A stretch of 45,576 nt of DNA from Sedimentisphaerales bacterium (GCA_016926155.1 JAFGPC010000123.1:1-45576); one strand, 5' to 3'. Shown: positions 15,891 through 24,683, numbered from the stretch's first letter. Notes: generated by a model not told the origin, from the sequence alone. A program made the numbers and translations.

Positions 15891-18041
15891 TTACCGCATT
15901 TGTTTTGCGACCATTACCAGATTCCGCAAGGAGGCTTCCGTCTCGGGCCAGTCTCGTGTCTTAAGTCCGCAGTCCGGGTTGATCCAGAAGTTGGTCTTGG
16001 GAATCACCTTGAGCGCCCGTTCAACAACTTCCTGCATTTCCTTGACATCCGGCACTGTCGGCGAGTGAATATCCCAGACACCCAGCCCGATTTGCCGCTG
16101 GAAATCGATTTTCTCAAAGCTTTCGAGGATGTCGCCGCGGCTGCGGGTGGTTTCAATGCTGATGACATCAAAATCCATAAGATTGATCTGCTCGATAATT
16201 TCTCCAAATTCGGAATAACAGATATGGGTATGAATCTGGGTTTTCGGGTCGGTGTTTGTCGTCAGGTTGAATGAGCGGATCGCCCAATCAAAATAAGCCG
16301 GCCAGGCTGTGCGTTTGAGAGGAGCTTTTTCGCGAATGGCAGGCTCATCGACTTGTACGATCTTGATATCGGCCTTTTCGTAATCCCTGATCTCGTCCTG
16401 TAAGGCCAGACCGATTTGATACGCGACATTAGCCAGTGGAATATCATTTCGAGCAAAGCTCCACGCAATAATAGTTACTGGTCCCGTGAGCATCCCTTTA
16501 ACCGGTTTACCGGTGAGCGTTTGTGCATAGGCGATTTCGCCGATCGTCATGGATTCCGGCCGGGAAACATCCCCATAAATAATGGGAGGGCGATATCCCC
16601 GGGTGCCGTAGGAAATAATCCAGCCATTTTTTGTTGTTGCAATGCCTTCCAGCTTCTCGGCAAAAAATTCGACCATGTCGGTCCGTTCAAACTCACCGTG
16701 CACCAGAACATCCAGCCCCAGGTTTTCCTGAAACGAAACCAGATCGGAAATTTTGTGGCGTATCCAGCCCTGGTATTCTTGTTTATCAATTTGCCCTTTT
16801 CGAAAAGCGGCTCTTTTCTTGCGTACTTCGGCCGTTTGTGGAAAGCTCCCAATCGTGGTTGTTGGAAGAATGGGCAAGCCAAGCATCTGGTCGTGCAGAT
16901 TACGACGTTCCTGAAGAGGGATCGATTTTATAAAGTCCGTATCCTTAAGTTTCGCGACTCGCGTTTGAACACTCGTATCAACTCCGAAGATACTTTTCTG
17001 TGGTGCAAGGGGAGCCTCGCCGCTCGTGAACAAATCGGCAAGGTGTTCGATCTCAGCAAGCTTTTCATTGGCAAAGGCCAAACGTTCCGTCAATTCAGCC
17101 GGTAGTGTTTCACCCTGAAGTGTGACGGGAACATGATAGAGTGGTCCGGCATTGGAAACCGCCAGAGAGGAGGTATACTGAGACAGTTCTTTCAGGATGG
17201 CCAGCGAAGAGGCCATGTCGTTTTTCCAAACATTCCTCCCATCAATAAGCCCGGCGATCAGGACTTTCCCTTTTGGGAATCCGCTCTTGCGGATCGTATC
17301 CAGGTTGGCCGGCCCATGGACAAAGTCCAATCCGATACCCGCAACAGGAAGCTCATACAGAACTTCAAGGAAATCAACCGCATCATAATAGGTAATCAGG
17401 TTCATTTTGGCGCCGGTTTCGCCCAGTGTTTCGTAGGTTCGATGGATGGCGGCAATTTCCGAATCGGTCAGTTCCAGCACAAAAGCAGGTTCTTCAATAT
17501 GAGCCGCAGGCAACTCGTTTAGAATTTCCCGGTAGACCGCTGTGAGGGATTGTAGGTATTTATCGAACTGTTCAGGTGTAATTCCTTTGCTCAGTTTGAG
17601 GAAGGTAAAAGGCCCGATCAAATAGGGTATTCCCCTGTTAAATTGTTCGTGATATTCCTTTGCACGGTTCTTTGTTACGGAAAAGGCAGGCCACTTCCGG
17701 TCGGAGAAATCCGGTACAAGGTAATGATAATTCGTGTTGAACCACTTGGTCATCTCCAGGGCGTTCTTGCCCCTGCACAAAGCATAATATTCAGACAGGT
17801 TGGCGGGTGTATAAGCCCCGACCATGACAGCCGTTTCAAACATCGGATCATAGGCCGTAATTTCCCCGACGGGAAAAAGATCAACCTTCGCCTCATAGAC
17901 AGCGATCATCTGTTCCTGCAGGCTGTCCAGTTGCTCGACTGTGGCGGATTCGGTAATGGCGCCCTTCCAGAACGCCTCGATGATTTTCTTGAATTCGCGA
18001 CCGGAGCCCAGACGAGGGTATCCGTAAGCATAGGTCTGCAT
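15891..18041 (-). CDS. metE: Cobalamin-independent methionine synthase
   Basis: A 716-residue enzyme that moves a methyl group from 5-methyltetrahydrofolate polyglutamate to homocysteine, the last step of methionine synthesis. Two barrel domains are seen. The N-terminal one starts YAYGYPRLGSGREFKK and contains EMTKWFNTNYHYLVP, a MetE hallmark. The C-terminal one contains TTTIGSFPQT, the zinc ligands in IHTHICYSEF (His-x-Cys) and a late Cys in WINPDCGLKTR. It is somewhat shorter than the 750-residue enterobacterial enzyme. AGGAC lies five bases before the ATG. The upstream gene, a fused XRE/cyclase-like regulator, ends 13 bases away and is probably on the same mRNA. No SAM or cobalamin riboswitch was seen upstream. 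Confidence 0.96.
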   Translation of the reverse strand: MQTYAYGYPRLGSGREFKKIIEAFWKGAITESATVEQLDSLQEQMIAVYEAKVDLFPVGEITAYDPMFETAVMVGAYTPANLSEYYALCRGKNALEMTKWFNTNYHYLVPDFSDRKWPAFSVTKNRAKEYHEQFNRGIPYLIGPFTFLKLSKGITPEQFDKYLQSLTAVYREILNELPAAHIEEPAFVLELTDSEIAAIHRTYETLGETGAKMNLITYYDAVDFLEVLYELPVAGIGLDFVHGPANLDTIRKSGFPKGKVLIAGLIDGRNVWKNDMASSLAILKELSQYTSSLAVSNAGPLYHVPVTLQGETLPAELTERLAFANEKLAEIEHLADLFTSGEAPLAPQKSIFGVDTSVQTRVAKLKDTDFIKSIPLQERRNLHDQMLGLPILPTTTIGSFPQTAEVRKKRAAFRKGQIDKQEYQGWIRHKISDLVSFQENLGLDVLVHGEFERTDMVEFFAEKLEGIATTKNGWIISYGTRGYRPPIIYGDVSRPESMTIGEIAYAQTLTGKPVKGMLTGPVTIIAWSFARNDIPLANVAYQIGLALQDEIRDYEKADIKIVQVDEPAIREKAPLKRTAWPAYFDWAIRSFNLTTNTDPKTQIHTHICYSEFGEIIEQINLMDFDVISIETTRSRGDILESFEKIDFQRQIGLGVWDIHSPTVPDVKEMQEVVERALKVIPKTNFWINPDCGLKTRDWPETEASLRNLVMVAKQMR

Positions 18042-18054
18042 GAATAGTCCTTTC

Positions 18055-18783
18055 TCAGGATTTCAGTTTCGGTTCAAACACAGTAATGTCTGTATCAATT
18101 GCATCAATACGTACACCGGTATGCCGGGTAAATACGACGGCTTTATCTATTCGGTTCGCTGCCATTTCCGTCAGGCCGATCCCGACAGAACAATGCTGGG
18201 CGACATAATCCATGATCAGGAACGCCAGATTGACCGCCTGACCGCAGATATCTTTAGAACAGTAATCCGGGTGCCCGATGGTTCCAAGATAGATATCACC
18301 GGAATTGAGCGTAATGATCAAGGAAGGATTCTGGATGACCTGCTTGGCGTAGACGGCGGCCTTAAGTGCCCGATTAGCGTGATCTCCGCCGGAGAAAAAG
18401 CACAAAAATCCATCCCCGACATATTTAACAGGAACGGCATCATACCGCAGGGCCGCCTCGGTCAGATGATGGAAGATTACATTGGCCCATTCGGCCAGCT
18501 CTTTCGATTCCATTGAGATGGACTTACGAGCGAACTGATTCAGGCTGGAGCAAAAAACCGTAGCTTCAAACTGCCCCTGTTGCTGCTCGGTAACACCCAG
18601 CAGATAATCAGTTGTAACGCCCAGAATCCTGGCCAATTCTGGAAGTGTGATGATGTCGGGGCAGGTTTCGCACCGTTCCCATTTGGAGACTGCCTGTGGA
18701 CTGACTGTCAGGGCATTGGCTAGGTCAACCTGTTTGAGGCCCCGTCGGATTCGTAACTCGCGTATCCGTTTTCCAATCTCCAT
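18055..18783 (-). CDS. XRE helix-turn-helix regulator fused to a class III nucleotide cyclase-like domain
   Basis: A 242-residue two-domain protein. Residues 1-63 are an XRE/HTH_3 DNA-binding domain (IRELRIRRGLKQVDLANAL, then VSPQAVSKWERCE). Residues about 70-240 look like the class III adenylate/guanylate cyclase homology domain: VKYVGDGFLCFFSG matches the K-x2-GD-x metal-binding hairpin, and DICGQAVNLAFLI matches the late G-x2-VN-x-A helix. The first metal Asp of active cyclases is not obvious (VFCSSLNQFAR where F-x-D-I would be expected) and the usual Arg after VNxA is missing. The domain may therefore bind a nucleotide without cyclising it. The ATG at 18783 has AGGAG seven bases upstream. 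The gene precedes metE, which it may regulate. Confidence 0.82.
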   Translation of the reverse strand: MEIGKRIRELRIRRGLKQVDLANALTVSPQAVSKWERCETCPDIITLPELARILGVTTDYLLGVTEQQQGQFEATVFCSSLNQFARKSISMESKELAEWANVIFHHLTEAALRYDAVPVKYVGDGFLCFFSGGDHANRALKAAVYAKQVIQNPSLIITLNSGDIYLGTIGHPDYCSKDICGQAVNLAFLIMDYVAQHCSVGIGLTEMAANRIDKAVVFTRHTGVRIDAIDTDITVFEPKLKS

Positions 18784-18800
18784 TCGTTCACTCCTGCGAT

Positions 18801-18849
18801 AAATCAAACCCGATCCGGCCCGCTAAATCAAGAAACTCCTGCTTGATTT
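18801..18849. repeat. AAATCAA motif repeated three times, two forming an inverted repeat
   Basis: AAATCAA occurs at 18801-18807 and 18825-18831, and its complement TTGATTT at 18843-18849. The last two extend to a perfect 8-bp inverted repeat (18825-18832 and 18842-18849) with a 9-base centre. They lie between the promoter and the start of the XRE/cyclase-like gene and could be an operator or an mRNA hairpin. Confidence 0.6.
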
Positions 18850-18879
18850 CGACAACTTTCCGTTCCATTCCAACAATAG

Positions 18880-18888
18880 ATTATATCA
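18880..18888 (-). promoter_or_regulatory. Extended -10 promoter of the XRE/cyclase-metE unit
   Basis: On the minus strand TATAAT (18880-18885) is preceded by TG one base upstream, which forms an extended -10 element. No good -35 hexamer is seen. A start near 18873 would give a leader of about 90 bases containing the AAATCAA repeats. Confidence 0.45.
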
Positions 18889-18918
18889 TTGATAACTCAA
18901 ATTTAATGCTTTATAGGA

Positions 18919-18946
18919 TTGTCTGGCAGGATTATAATTATATACT
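18919..18946 (+). promoter_or_regulatory. Possible promoter of the lipoprotein gene
   Basis: TTGTCT (18919-18924) and TATACT (18941-18946) are 16 bases apart in an AT-rich stretch, about 65 bases before the ATG at 19013. Confidence 0.4.
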
Positions 18947-19012
18947 CAATTTATTCTATAAGGTAAGTGAATCCGTTTTTTATGAAATGGGGTTTAGGAC
19001 AGGAGGTAAAAA

Positions 19013-19339
19013 ATGATTTGGTGGATGAGGTGTTTTTCGGTAATCGTTCTGATTCTTTTCGCAGGTTGTAAATTTGAAATGTCGCAGGAATCCATATCCC
19101 AGATAGAGCAAGGCAAGGAGACAGTCTCACTTGGTTCAGTGCGTATGCGTAATCATATCATTCGACTGGAGCATGGTGAGATGTTCTCTGTTTTAACCTC
19201 GGATGGCCAGGTGTTGGCGTATCGGCTCAAAACAGACGAATTCCAACAAAAGTTTCCCGAATTGTATGATGAAATCAACTCTGCTGTTGCCGATATGATT
19301 TTTGCTAATCCCTGTCTGTTTGATGCTGGATTGCATTAG
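19013..19339 (+). CDS. Small putative lipoprotein
   Basis: A 108-residue protein with a short hydrophobic signal and a lipobox, LFAGC, with the acylated Cys at residue 19. This predicts a membrane-bound lipoprotein. AGGAGG lies six bases before the ATG, an excellent start. The mature part (LGSVRMRNHIIRLEHGEMFS, LTSDGQVLAYRLK) looks like a small mixed alpha/beta domain that I do not recognise. It is divergent from the XRE/cyclase regulator and about 80 bases ahead of the aldo/keto reductase on the same strand. No function can be assigned. Confidence 0.75.
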   Translation: MIWWMRCFSVIVLILFAGCKFEMSQESISQIEQGKETVSLGSVRMRNHIIRLEHGEMFSVLTSDGQVLAYRLKTDEFQQKFPELYDEINSAVADMIFANPCLFDAGLH

Positions 19340-19419
19340 TTGATATTACGAGTGTCAAAACCTATAATAATCTCTGATTGTGTTGGACAGTTGTAATCTT
19401 TAAATGGAAGGGACATCGG

Positions 19420-20334
19420 ATGGGGCGATATGATATTTCACGACGGCGGTTTTTAGAGGGTGCCGCGGCAGCAGCAGGTCTGGCTGTAGTGTCCTCTACC
19501 GGAATTCAGGCCGCTGAGCAAAAGAAAAAAAGGACCGCTGTCGATCAGGTCAAGCTGGGTAAAACAGGCATCAAACTGAGCCGATTGGGCATTGGTGTTG
19601 GTAGTAATGGCGGCAATGTCCAGCGAGCACTGGGCCATGAAGGCTTTAATAAGCTTATACGCTATGCGTACGATCAGGGGATTACGTATATCGATACGGC
19701 CGACTCCTATAAAACTCATACCTGGGTCCGCGAAGCGATCAAAGGCCTGCCACGAGAAAAGTTATTTATTCAGAGTAAAATGGGGGGCAATCCGGAAAAG
19801 CCGCTGGAGATTCTGGATCGTTTCCGGCAGGAGCTGGGCATGGATTATATCGATTGTGTCCTGAGCCATTGTACGGTTACCCCGGGCTGGGATGAGCAGC
19901 GCAAACGTGTGCTCGATGCATTGGAAGAAGCCAAGGCTAAAAAAATCATCCGGGCTCATGGTGTCTCCTGCCACAGTCTACCGGCACTGAAGCGATCTGC
20001 TGAAATTGATTGGGTTGATGTGCATCTGGTCCGGGTCAATCCGCAGGGGGTCCACATGGACACACCGCAGGAAACCTGGAACGCCAAAAGCGATAAGTCC
20101 CATGTGCCCGCAGTGATGGAACAGCTCAAAATCATGCGGGATAAGAAACGGGGCGTCATCGGCATGAAAATTATCGGAGAGGGAGATTTCACTAATCCTG
20201 ACGATCGCGAAAAATCCATTCGATTTGCGATGGGGTGCCGCCCGCTCAATGCCGTGGTCATCGGCTTTAAAAGCCCCGGCGAGATCGATGAAGCCATACT
20301 GCGAATGAATAATGCGTTAGCCGAATTGTCGTGA
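19420..20334 (+). CDS. Tat-exported aldo/keto reductase
   Basis: A 304-residue aldo/keto reductase, a TIM-barrel NADPH-dependent oxidoreductase of carbonyl compounds. The N-terminus carries a twin-arginine signal (SRRRFLEGAAAAAGLAVVSS) predicting export or membrane anchoring with bound cofactor. The barrel begins VKLGKTGIKLSRLGIGVGS. The family tetrad can be traced as Asp and Tyr in YIDTADSYKTH, Lys in LFIQSKMG and His in VLSHCTV. The ATG at 19420 has GGAAGGGA upstream. A terminator follows 20 bases after the stop. The substrate is unknown. Exported members of this family are common in planctomycetes and related groups. Confidence 0.92.
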   Translation: MGRYDISRRRFLEGAAAAAGLAVVSSTGIQAAEQKKKRTAVDQVKLGKTGIKLSRLGIGVGSNGGNVQRALGHEGFNKLIRYAYDQGITYIDTADSYKTHTWVREAIKGLPREKLFIQSKMGGNPEKPLEILDRFRQELGMDYIDCVLSHCTVTPGWDEQRKRVLDALEEAKAKKIIRAHGVSCHSLPALKRSAEIDWVDVHLVRVNPQGVHMDTPQETWNAKSDKSHVPAVMEQLKIMRDKKRGVIGMKIIGEGDFTNPDDREKSIRFAMGCRPLNAVVIGFKSPGEIDEAILRMNNALAELS

Positions 20335-20352
20335 CACAACCGATAGAACAAA

Positions 20353-20402
20353 AAAGACAGTCCTCAAATCTGAATCAGTTCGGATTGGGGCTGTCTTTAT
20401 TT
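20353..20402 (+). terminator. Rho-independent terminator, possibly bidirectional
   Basis: Outer arms AAAGACAG (20353-20360) and CTGTCTTT (20391-20398) enclose further pairing between AAATC and GATT segments. The hairpin is followed by ATTTA on the plus strand and by a T run on the minus strand. It ends the aldo/keto reductase transcript. Confidence 0.75.
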
Positions 20403-20523
20403 AAGATCGACACCTCAAAGGCTCCTTCCAGCAAATTCCGACAAACGAAAATCCTCGTATTTACTTCGGTTTTCGGTTTTAAGATCCTCGATATCAAGTT
20501 GTGACTTTCCAGATGAGAAGGTC

Positions 20524-20552
20524 TTGACAAGCACACAAGATTCGGGTAGGTT
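20524..20552 (+). promoter_or_regulatory. Possible promoter of the SGLT-like symporter
   Basis: A perfect TTGACA (20524-20529) is 17 bases from a weak -10 hexamer TAGGTT (20547-20552). It lies about 40 bases before the ATG at 20590 and downstream of the terminator at 20353-20402, so the symporter gene needs a promoter here. Confidence 0.45.
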
Positions 20553-20589
20553 TCCGCTGAATAAATCCCAGAAAAGGAAAGGATAGCCC

Positions 20590-22374
20590 ATGACTGGAAT
20601 TCTGGAATTACAAGCCGCGGTATTGTTTGAGGGTAAGGATTGGTGGTTCATCGGAGGATACTTTGCTATTTTGCTGGGTCTTGCCTGGTGGGTGATTCTT
20701 AAAAGCAAAGACACGACGGACGACTATTTTCTGGCCGGCCGTAATCTCGGATGGTTTGTGGTCGGTGCGTCGATCTTTGCCTCCAATATCGGTTCAGAGC
20801 ACCTTGTAGGCCTGGCCGGATCCGGCGCTACGGATGGAGTGGCGATGGCCCATTACGAACTGCACGCGTGGTGCCTGCTGATTCTGGCATGGGTGCTCGT
20901 GCCGTTCTATATACGGTCGAAGGTTTTCACCATGCCTGAGTTTCTGGAACGGCGTTTTTCGCCGACGGCGCGATGGGTACTGTCGATCATCTCGCTGGTG
21001 GCTTATGTGGTGACCAAATTGGCAGTGGGAATTTTTGCCGGTGGTGTGGTATTCAGTGTATTACTGCCGGAAATTTCCTTCATGGGGCTGGATACCTTCT
21101 GGATAGGATCGATCCTGGTGATCGTACTGACGGGGCTTTATACTGTGCTGGGGGGATTGAGGGCGGTGGCCTATACCGAGACCCTGCAAACGGTTATTCT
21201 GGTCATTGGATCAGTGCTGGTGACCATATTCGGACTGAAGGCCTTGGGGGGCTGGGAGGAACTTCGGAATGTCTGTGGGTCGGAGATGTTTAACCTGTGG
21301 AAGCCGCTGATCCCGACGGGAGTGGAGGGCACCTGGGCGCCGGTTAAAGAAACCGGGCGGATGGCGTGGTACTTCAATGATAATTATCCGTGGCTGGGAA
21401 TGTTGTTCTGTGCACCGATCGTCGGCCTGTGGTACTGGTGCACAGATCAGTATATCGTCCAGCGCGTGCTGGGTGCTCCCAACGAGCGCGAGGCGCGGCG
21501 TGGCTCGATCTGTGCGGCATTCTTCAAGCTGTTGCCGGTGTTTATCTTCATTATTCCGGGTATGATCTGTTTTGCCCTGGCCAAGAGCGGCAAGATTGAG
21601 GAAATTCACAATGCTCTTTTTTCCGCAAGTGGTGAGCTCAACCGCGCCGAATCGCAGAAGGCGTTTCCATTGCTTGTGGCTTATATCCTTCCACCGGGAA
21701 TTCGCGGATTGGTGGTCGCGGGATTATTGGCAGCGCTGATGAGTTCGCTGGCGGGCGCCTTTAACGCGTCTGCGACGCTGTTCACAATGGACCTCTATAG
21801 CAAATTCAGACCGAACACCTCACAGCATCGGTTGGTATGGATCGGCCGGTTTGCAACAGCGATTATGGTGATCATTGGCTTGTTATGGATCCCGGTGATC
21901 CGCGGAAGCCGCGGGCTGTACGATTACCTGCAGGGTGTACAGGCGTACCTGGCGCCGCCGATCTTTGCGGTGTTTTTCTGCGGCGTGTTCAACAAGCGGC
22001 TTAACGCTAAGGGGTGCCTGTCGGCGCTGATCATCGGATTTTTGATGGGCCTGTTTCGACTGATTATCGATACACCGGTCAAGCTCTCGGAAGGCGAGTT
22101 CCAGTACGCCCAGGGATCATTTTTCTGGGTGATGAACAATGTCTTCTTCCAGTATTACAGCGTACTGATCTTTGTAGTGTGTATCGTGGTCATGTATGTC
22201 GTCAGCTATCTGTCTGCAGCGCCGGCCTATGAAAAGATTTCCGGCCTTACTTATGGAACCATCACCGAAGAACACCGCCGCGAGTCCCGCGCCAGTTGGA
22301 GTGCCATTGATGTGATCGTATCCGGCGTCGTCCTGGCGATTATCCTTGCGGCGTATCTCTACTTCCGTGGGTAA
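20590..22374 (+). CDS. Sodium/sugar symporter, SGLT-like (SSS family)
   Basis: A 594-residue symporter with about 14 membrane segments. It is closest in pattern to sodium/glucose transporters: DDYFLAGRNLGWFVVGASIF followed by ASNIGSEHLVGLAGSGA is the SGLT helix 1-2 signature. GLYTVLGGLRAVAYTETLQ is the helix 5-6 motif, and LLAALMSSLAGAFNASATLF is the helix 8 sodium-site region. The length is normal for the family. AAGGA lies six bases before the ATG. It stands alone between a terminator and a convergent methyltransferase gene. A monosaccharide substrate is likely from the SGLT-like signature, but its identity is unknown. Confidence 0.94.
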   Translation: MTGILELQAAVLFEGKDWWFIGGYFAILLGLAWWVILKSKDTTDDYFLAGRNLGWFVVGASIFASNIGSEHLVGLAGSGATDGVAMAHYELHAWCLLILAWVLVPFYIRSKVFTMPEFLERRFSPTARWVLSIISLVAYVVTKLAVGIFAGGVVFSVLLPEISFMGLDTFWIGSILVIVLTGLYTVLGGLRAVAYTETLQTVILVIGSVLVTIFGLKALGGWEELRNVCGSEMFNLWKPLIPTGVEGTWAPVKETGRMAWYFNDNYPWLGMLFCAPIVGLWYWCTDQYIVQRVLGAPNEREARRGSICAAFFKLLPVFIFIIPGMICFALAKSGKIEEIHNALFSASGELNRAESQKAFPLLVAYILPPGIRGLVVAGLLAALMSSLAGAFNASATLFTMDLYSKFRPNTSQHRLVWIGRFATAIMVIIGLLWIPVIRGSRGLYDYLQGVQAYLAPPIFAVFFCGVFNKRLNAKGCLSALIIGFLMGLFRLIIDTPVKLSEGEFQYAQGSFFWVMNNVFFQYYSVLIFVVCIVVMYVVSYLSAAPAYEKISGLTYGTITEEHRRESRASWSAIDVIVSGVVLAIILAAYLYFRG

Positions 22375-22616
22375 ACGGCAAAGAGAGAGGGGCAAACGGA
22401 AAATAGAATTGGTCTCATGCAAAGCCGCCAGGCCGATGCGGGCGGTAAGATTGTACCGTTGAGTACTGAAGGGATGGAATGCCAAGTGGCTGAGGCGTTG
22501 CTGGGGAGCGGGCGGATGATCCGACGGTAAAACACAGCTTCCGCTCGAGGTATTATTGTTGTTATAACTGTCGTCCTGAATAAAGTTCAATCCTGTTTTT
22601 TTCGATCTTTTGGGTT

Positions 22617-23369
22617 CTACACCGAATAGACGGCTATGATATTGACATGTCTGTCACCGGGCAGGGGAAGTCGATAAGGGCTGTATTCATTAGGGTAGCC
22701 ACTCCAATCGACTTTTGCATACAGTTGATACGAATCATCAAAGTCTTTGGAGGAAAAGGTTTCCAGTTTGGCAAAAAGGTCCCTGAATCGATCGTAATAA
22801 TCCTGTCCCGGACATCGAACATGGTCGGTCTCATACGGATTGGGAGCTGGGTATTCAATTGTCTTCATGGCCGTGATTGGAACCTGAATGATCACAATGC
22901 CACCGGGGCGACATATGCGGTGAATCTCAGACATTGCCTTTCGATCTTCTTTGATGTGTTCTAACACATGACAAGCGAGAACCACATCATAGGAATTATT
23001 CTCAAAGGGAAGATTGCAGATATCTGCGTTAAAATCCACATTCTCCATCGCGAGATCGGTTGTTTTGTATTCGCGGAATGTGTTTTGGTAACGCTCGCGG
23101 AAAAATATTTCGGGAGCGAAATGCAGTGCTTTCATCTCGTTAAAGTTGTATCGTTCCGACAGGAGGTCCATCACCAGACTCATAAGTCGATGACGGGCCC
23201 GGGAACCGCATTGGGGACATGTTGTGTCAAAACTGCTTGGCCCATTCGGTTGATGGACATCCGAAAAAGGTCCGCGATAGCCGCATAACGGACACATATA
23301 TTTTGTCTTATGCCGATTCTTGAAACGATATATAAGTCGTTTCAGCCGGCTCATATAGACTTCCGCCAT
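22617..23369 (-). CDS. Class I SAM-dependent methyltransferase with N-terminal zinc ribbon
   Basis: A 250-residue protein. Residues about 25-60 hold two Cys pairs, MCPLCGYRG and TCPQCGSRARHR, forming a zinc ribbon. The methyltransferase domain has a degenerate first motif (ALHFAPE) and a clear type-11 pattern: ADICNLPFENNSYDVVLACH, then VLEHIKEDRKAMSEIHRICR with PGG after it. The ending DRHVNIIAVYSV is usual for this subgroup, which is often found among glycan and cell-surface genes. The substrate is unknown. AGGAG lies six bases before the ATG. It starts about 14 bases after the FG-GAP protein gene and is probably co-transcribed with it. Confidence 0.88.
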   Translation of the reverse strand: MAEVYMSRLKRLIYRFKNRHKTKYMCPLCGYRGPFSDVHQPNGPSSFDTTCPQCGSRARHRLMSLVMDLLSERYNFNEMKALHFAPEIFFRERYQNTFREYKTTDLAMENVDFNADICNLPFENNSYDVVLACHVLEHIKEDRKAMSEIHRICRPGGIVIIQVPITAMKTIEYPAPNPYETDHVRCPGQDYYDRFRDLFAKLETFSSKDFDDSYQLYAKVDWSGYPNEYSPYRLPLPGDRHVNIIAVYSV

Positions 23370-23383
23370 AGGAAGCTCCTGAG

Positions 23384-24553
23384 TTACCTTTGAAGAAAGA
23401 TGTGAACGCCTTTCTTGTTGGACGAAACGATGTCCAGAGTCCCGTTGCCATCGAGGTCCACGACCTCAAATTGTGTGCCGAGTCCGGAATCGTTATCAAT
23501 CTCATGCTTGATGAACTGAGAACCCTTGTCGGTTCGGCGAATCTCAAACCACAGTACCACGGCCGGTTCGCCGCTGCCGGGATCATTGCCGTTATGAGCG
23601 AAATACCGTTTTCCTGTTACGAAGTCCATCACGCCATCTTTATTCAGATCGATCAGCCACATGGCATGAGTTTGGGAGACCTTGTCAAAGATGGTGTGCT
23701 GCTTGAACTTCAGAGCCTTTCCGTCCACATTCTCATGCCACCATATTCCATAATTGTGGGCTGAACTGCTGATGACATCGCTGTCGCCGTCGTCATCCAC
23801 ATCATAAACAAGCATGTCGGCACAGGCATCTCCCAGTTTGGCCGGATGGAATGTCCAGTCGGGTTGTTTTCGGTTCTGGGGTGCCTCCCACCAGCCTGCC
23901 GTAACAAGCACGTCCCTTCGGCCGTCTCCATTCAGATCCCCGATCCCCAGGCCATGGCTGAAGGGTTCACTACCCGGTGCCTTGGGCCCACCGATGATGT
24001 GCATATCCCAAGGCTGGTACGGATCCTGCCCGATGCTGAACCATGCGATGTATCCCTCTGGCTGGACACCCCATAAAGGCACCCGTTCACCAGTGCCGAA
24101 TAGATCCGCATAGAGCGGGGTTTCGTTACAGGCGCTGCGGAAACCGACATGCTGTTTCCAGTACCCCGGCTTTTTGCCCGGATTTTCATACCAGTAACAC
24201 GGCTCACCCATCATGGTCGTGATAATTGAGTCCACCCATCCGTCACCATTGACATCTTTGGCGCATTGCGAGAACGTTTTGCTGTATCCGCCGGCGGGAT
24301 TATACTGGCCCGGGGGCATGATCTCGTGCATGGTCCAGTTTGGTGCTTCATACCATATCTCGCCGGCCAGTACATCCAGTTTTCCGTCTCGGTTGATATC
24401 TCCGACTGCCACACCCTCGGAGCGGAATGCTTTATCCAGAACCACTTTCTCAAATTGCCCCGATGTCGCCCCGAAACAAACTATGCATTCCACAAATACG
24501 GTTGTTATAAGAAGATACATGAATTTGTTACGTACAAAGCTCGTCTGATACAT
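23384..24553 (-). CDS. Secreted FG-GAP/VCBS repeat beta-propeller protein
   Basis: A 389-residue exported protein made almost wholly of FG-GAP/VCBS-type repeats. At least six calcium-binding loops of the D-x-D/N-x-DG-x2-D kind are seen: GDINRDGKLD, KDVNGDGWVD, GDLNGDGRRD, YDVDDDGDSD, IDLNKDGVMD and VDLDGNGTLD. They are spaced as in a seven-bladed propeller. An N-terminal hydrophobic stretch (KFMYLLITTVFVECIVCFGA) is a signal peptide. I take the ATG at 24553. The frame is open further upstream but that part lacks family features and runs into the gcvT promoter region. Such proteins bind ligands or surfaces; no enzymatic role is evident. Confidence 0.85.
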   Translation of the reverse strand: MYQTSFVRNKFMYLLITTVFVECIVCFGATSGQFEKVVLDKAFRSEGVAVGDINRDGKLDVLAGEIWYEAPNWTMHEIMPPGQYNPAGGYSKTFSQCAKDVNGDGWVDSIITTMMGEPCYWYENPGKKPGYWKQHVGFRSACNETPLYADLFGTGERVPLWGVQPEGYIAWFSIGQDPYQPWDMHIIGGPKAPGSEPFSHGLGIGDLNGDGRRDVLVTAGWWEAPQNRKQPDWTFHPAKLGDACADMLVYDVDDDGDSDVISSSAHNYGIWWHENVDGKALKFKQHTIFDKVSQTHAMWLIDLNKDGVMDFVTGKRYFAHNGNDPGSGEPAVVLWFEIRRTDKGSQFIKHEIDNDSGLGTQFEVVDLDGNGTLDIVSSNKKGVHIFLQR

Positions 24554-24683
24554 AGAAACCCCATCATTTAAAGCGTTAAAATAAACTTCAATTAGTACCA
24601 TATGACACATAGTATAACAGACCAATCCAGCCAAAAACAGCGATTTCAAGGAACTATTTACCCCCAAACATGTCTTCTGGTTG

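Noticed and set aside
16416-17105. Open frame of 229 codons on the plus strand inside metE
   Set aside because: It is antisense to conserved metE sequence, with no start signal and no family similarity.
18784-18960. Possible SAM or cobalamin riboswitch controlling metE
   Set aside because: The conserved boxes of these riboswitches are not present. The region is explained by an extended -10 element and AAATCAA repeats.
22375-22616. Possible tRNA or terminator after the SGLT-like symporter
   Set aside because: No cloverleaf or stem followed by a T run could be built. Only a 5-bp GC-rich stem is seen.
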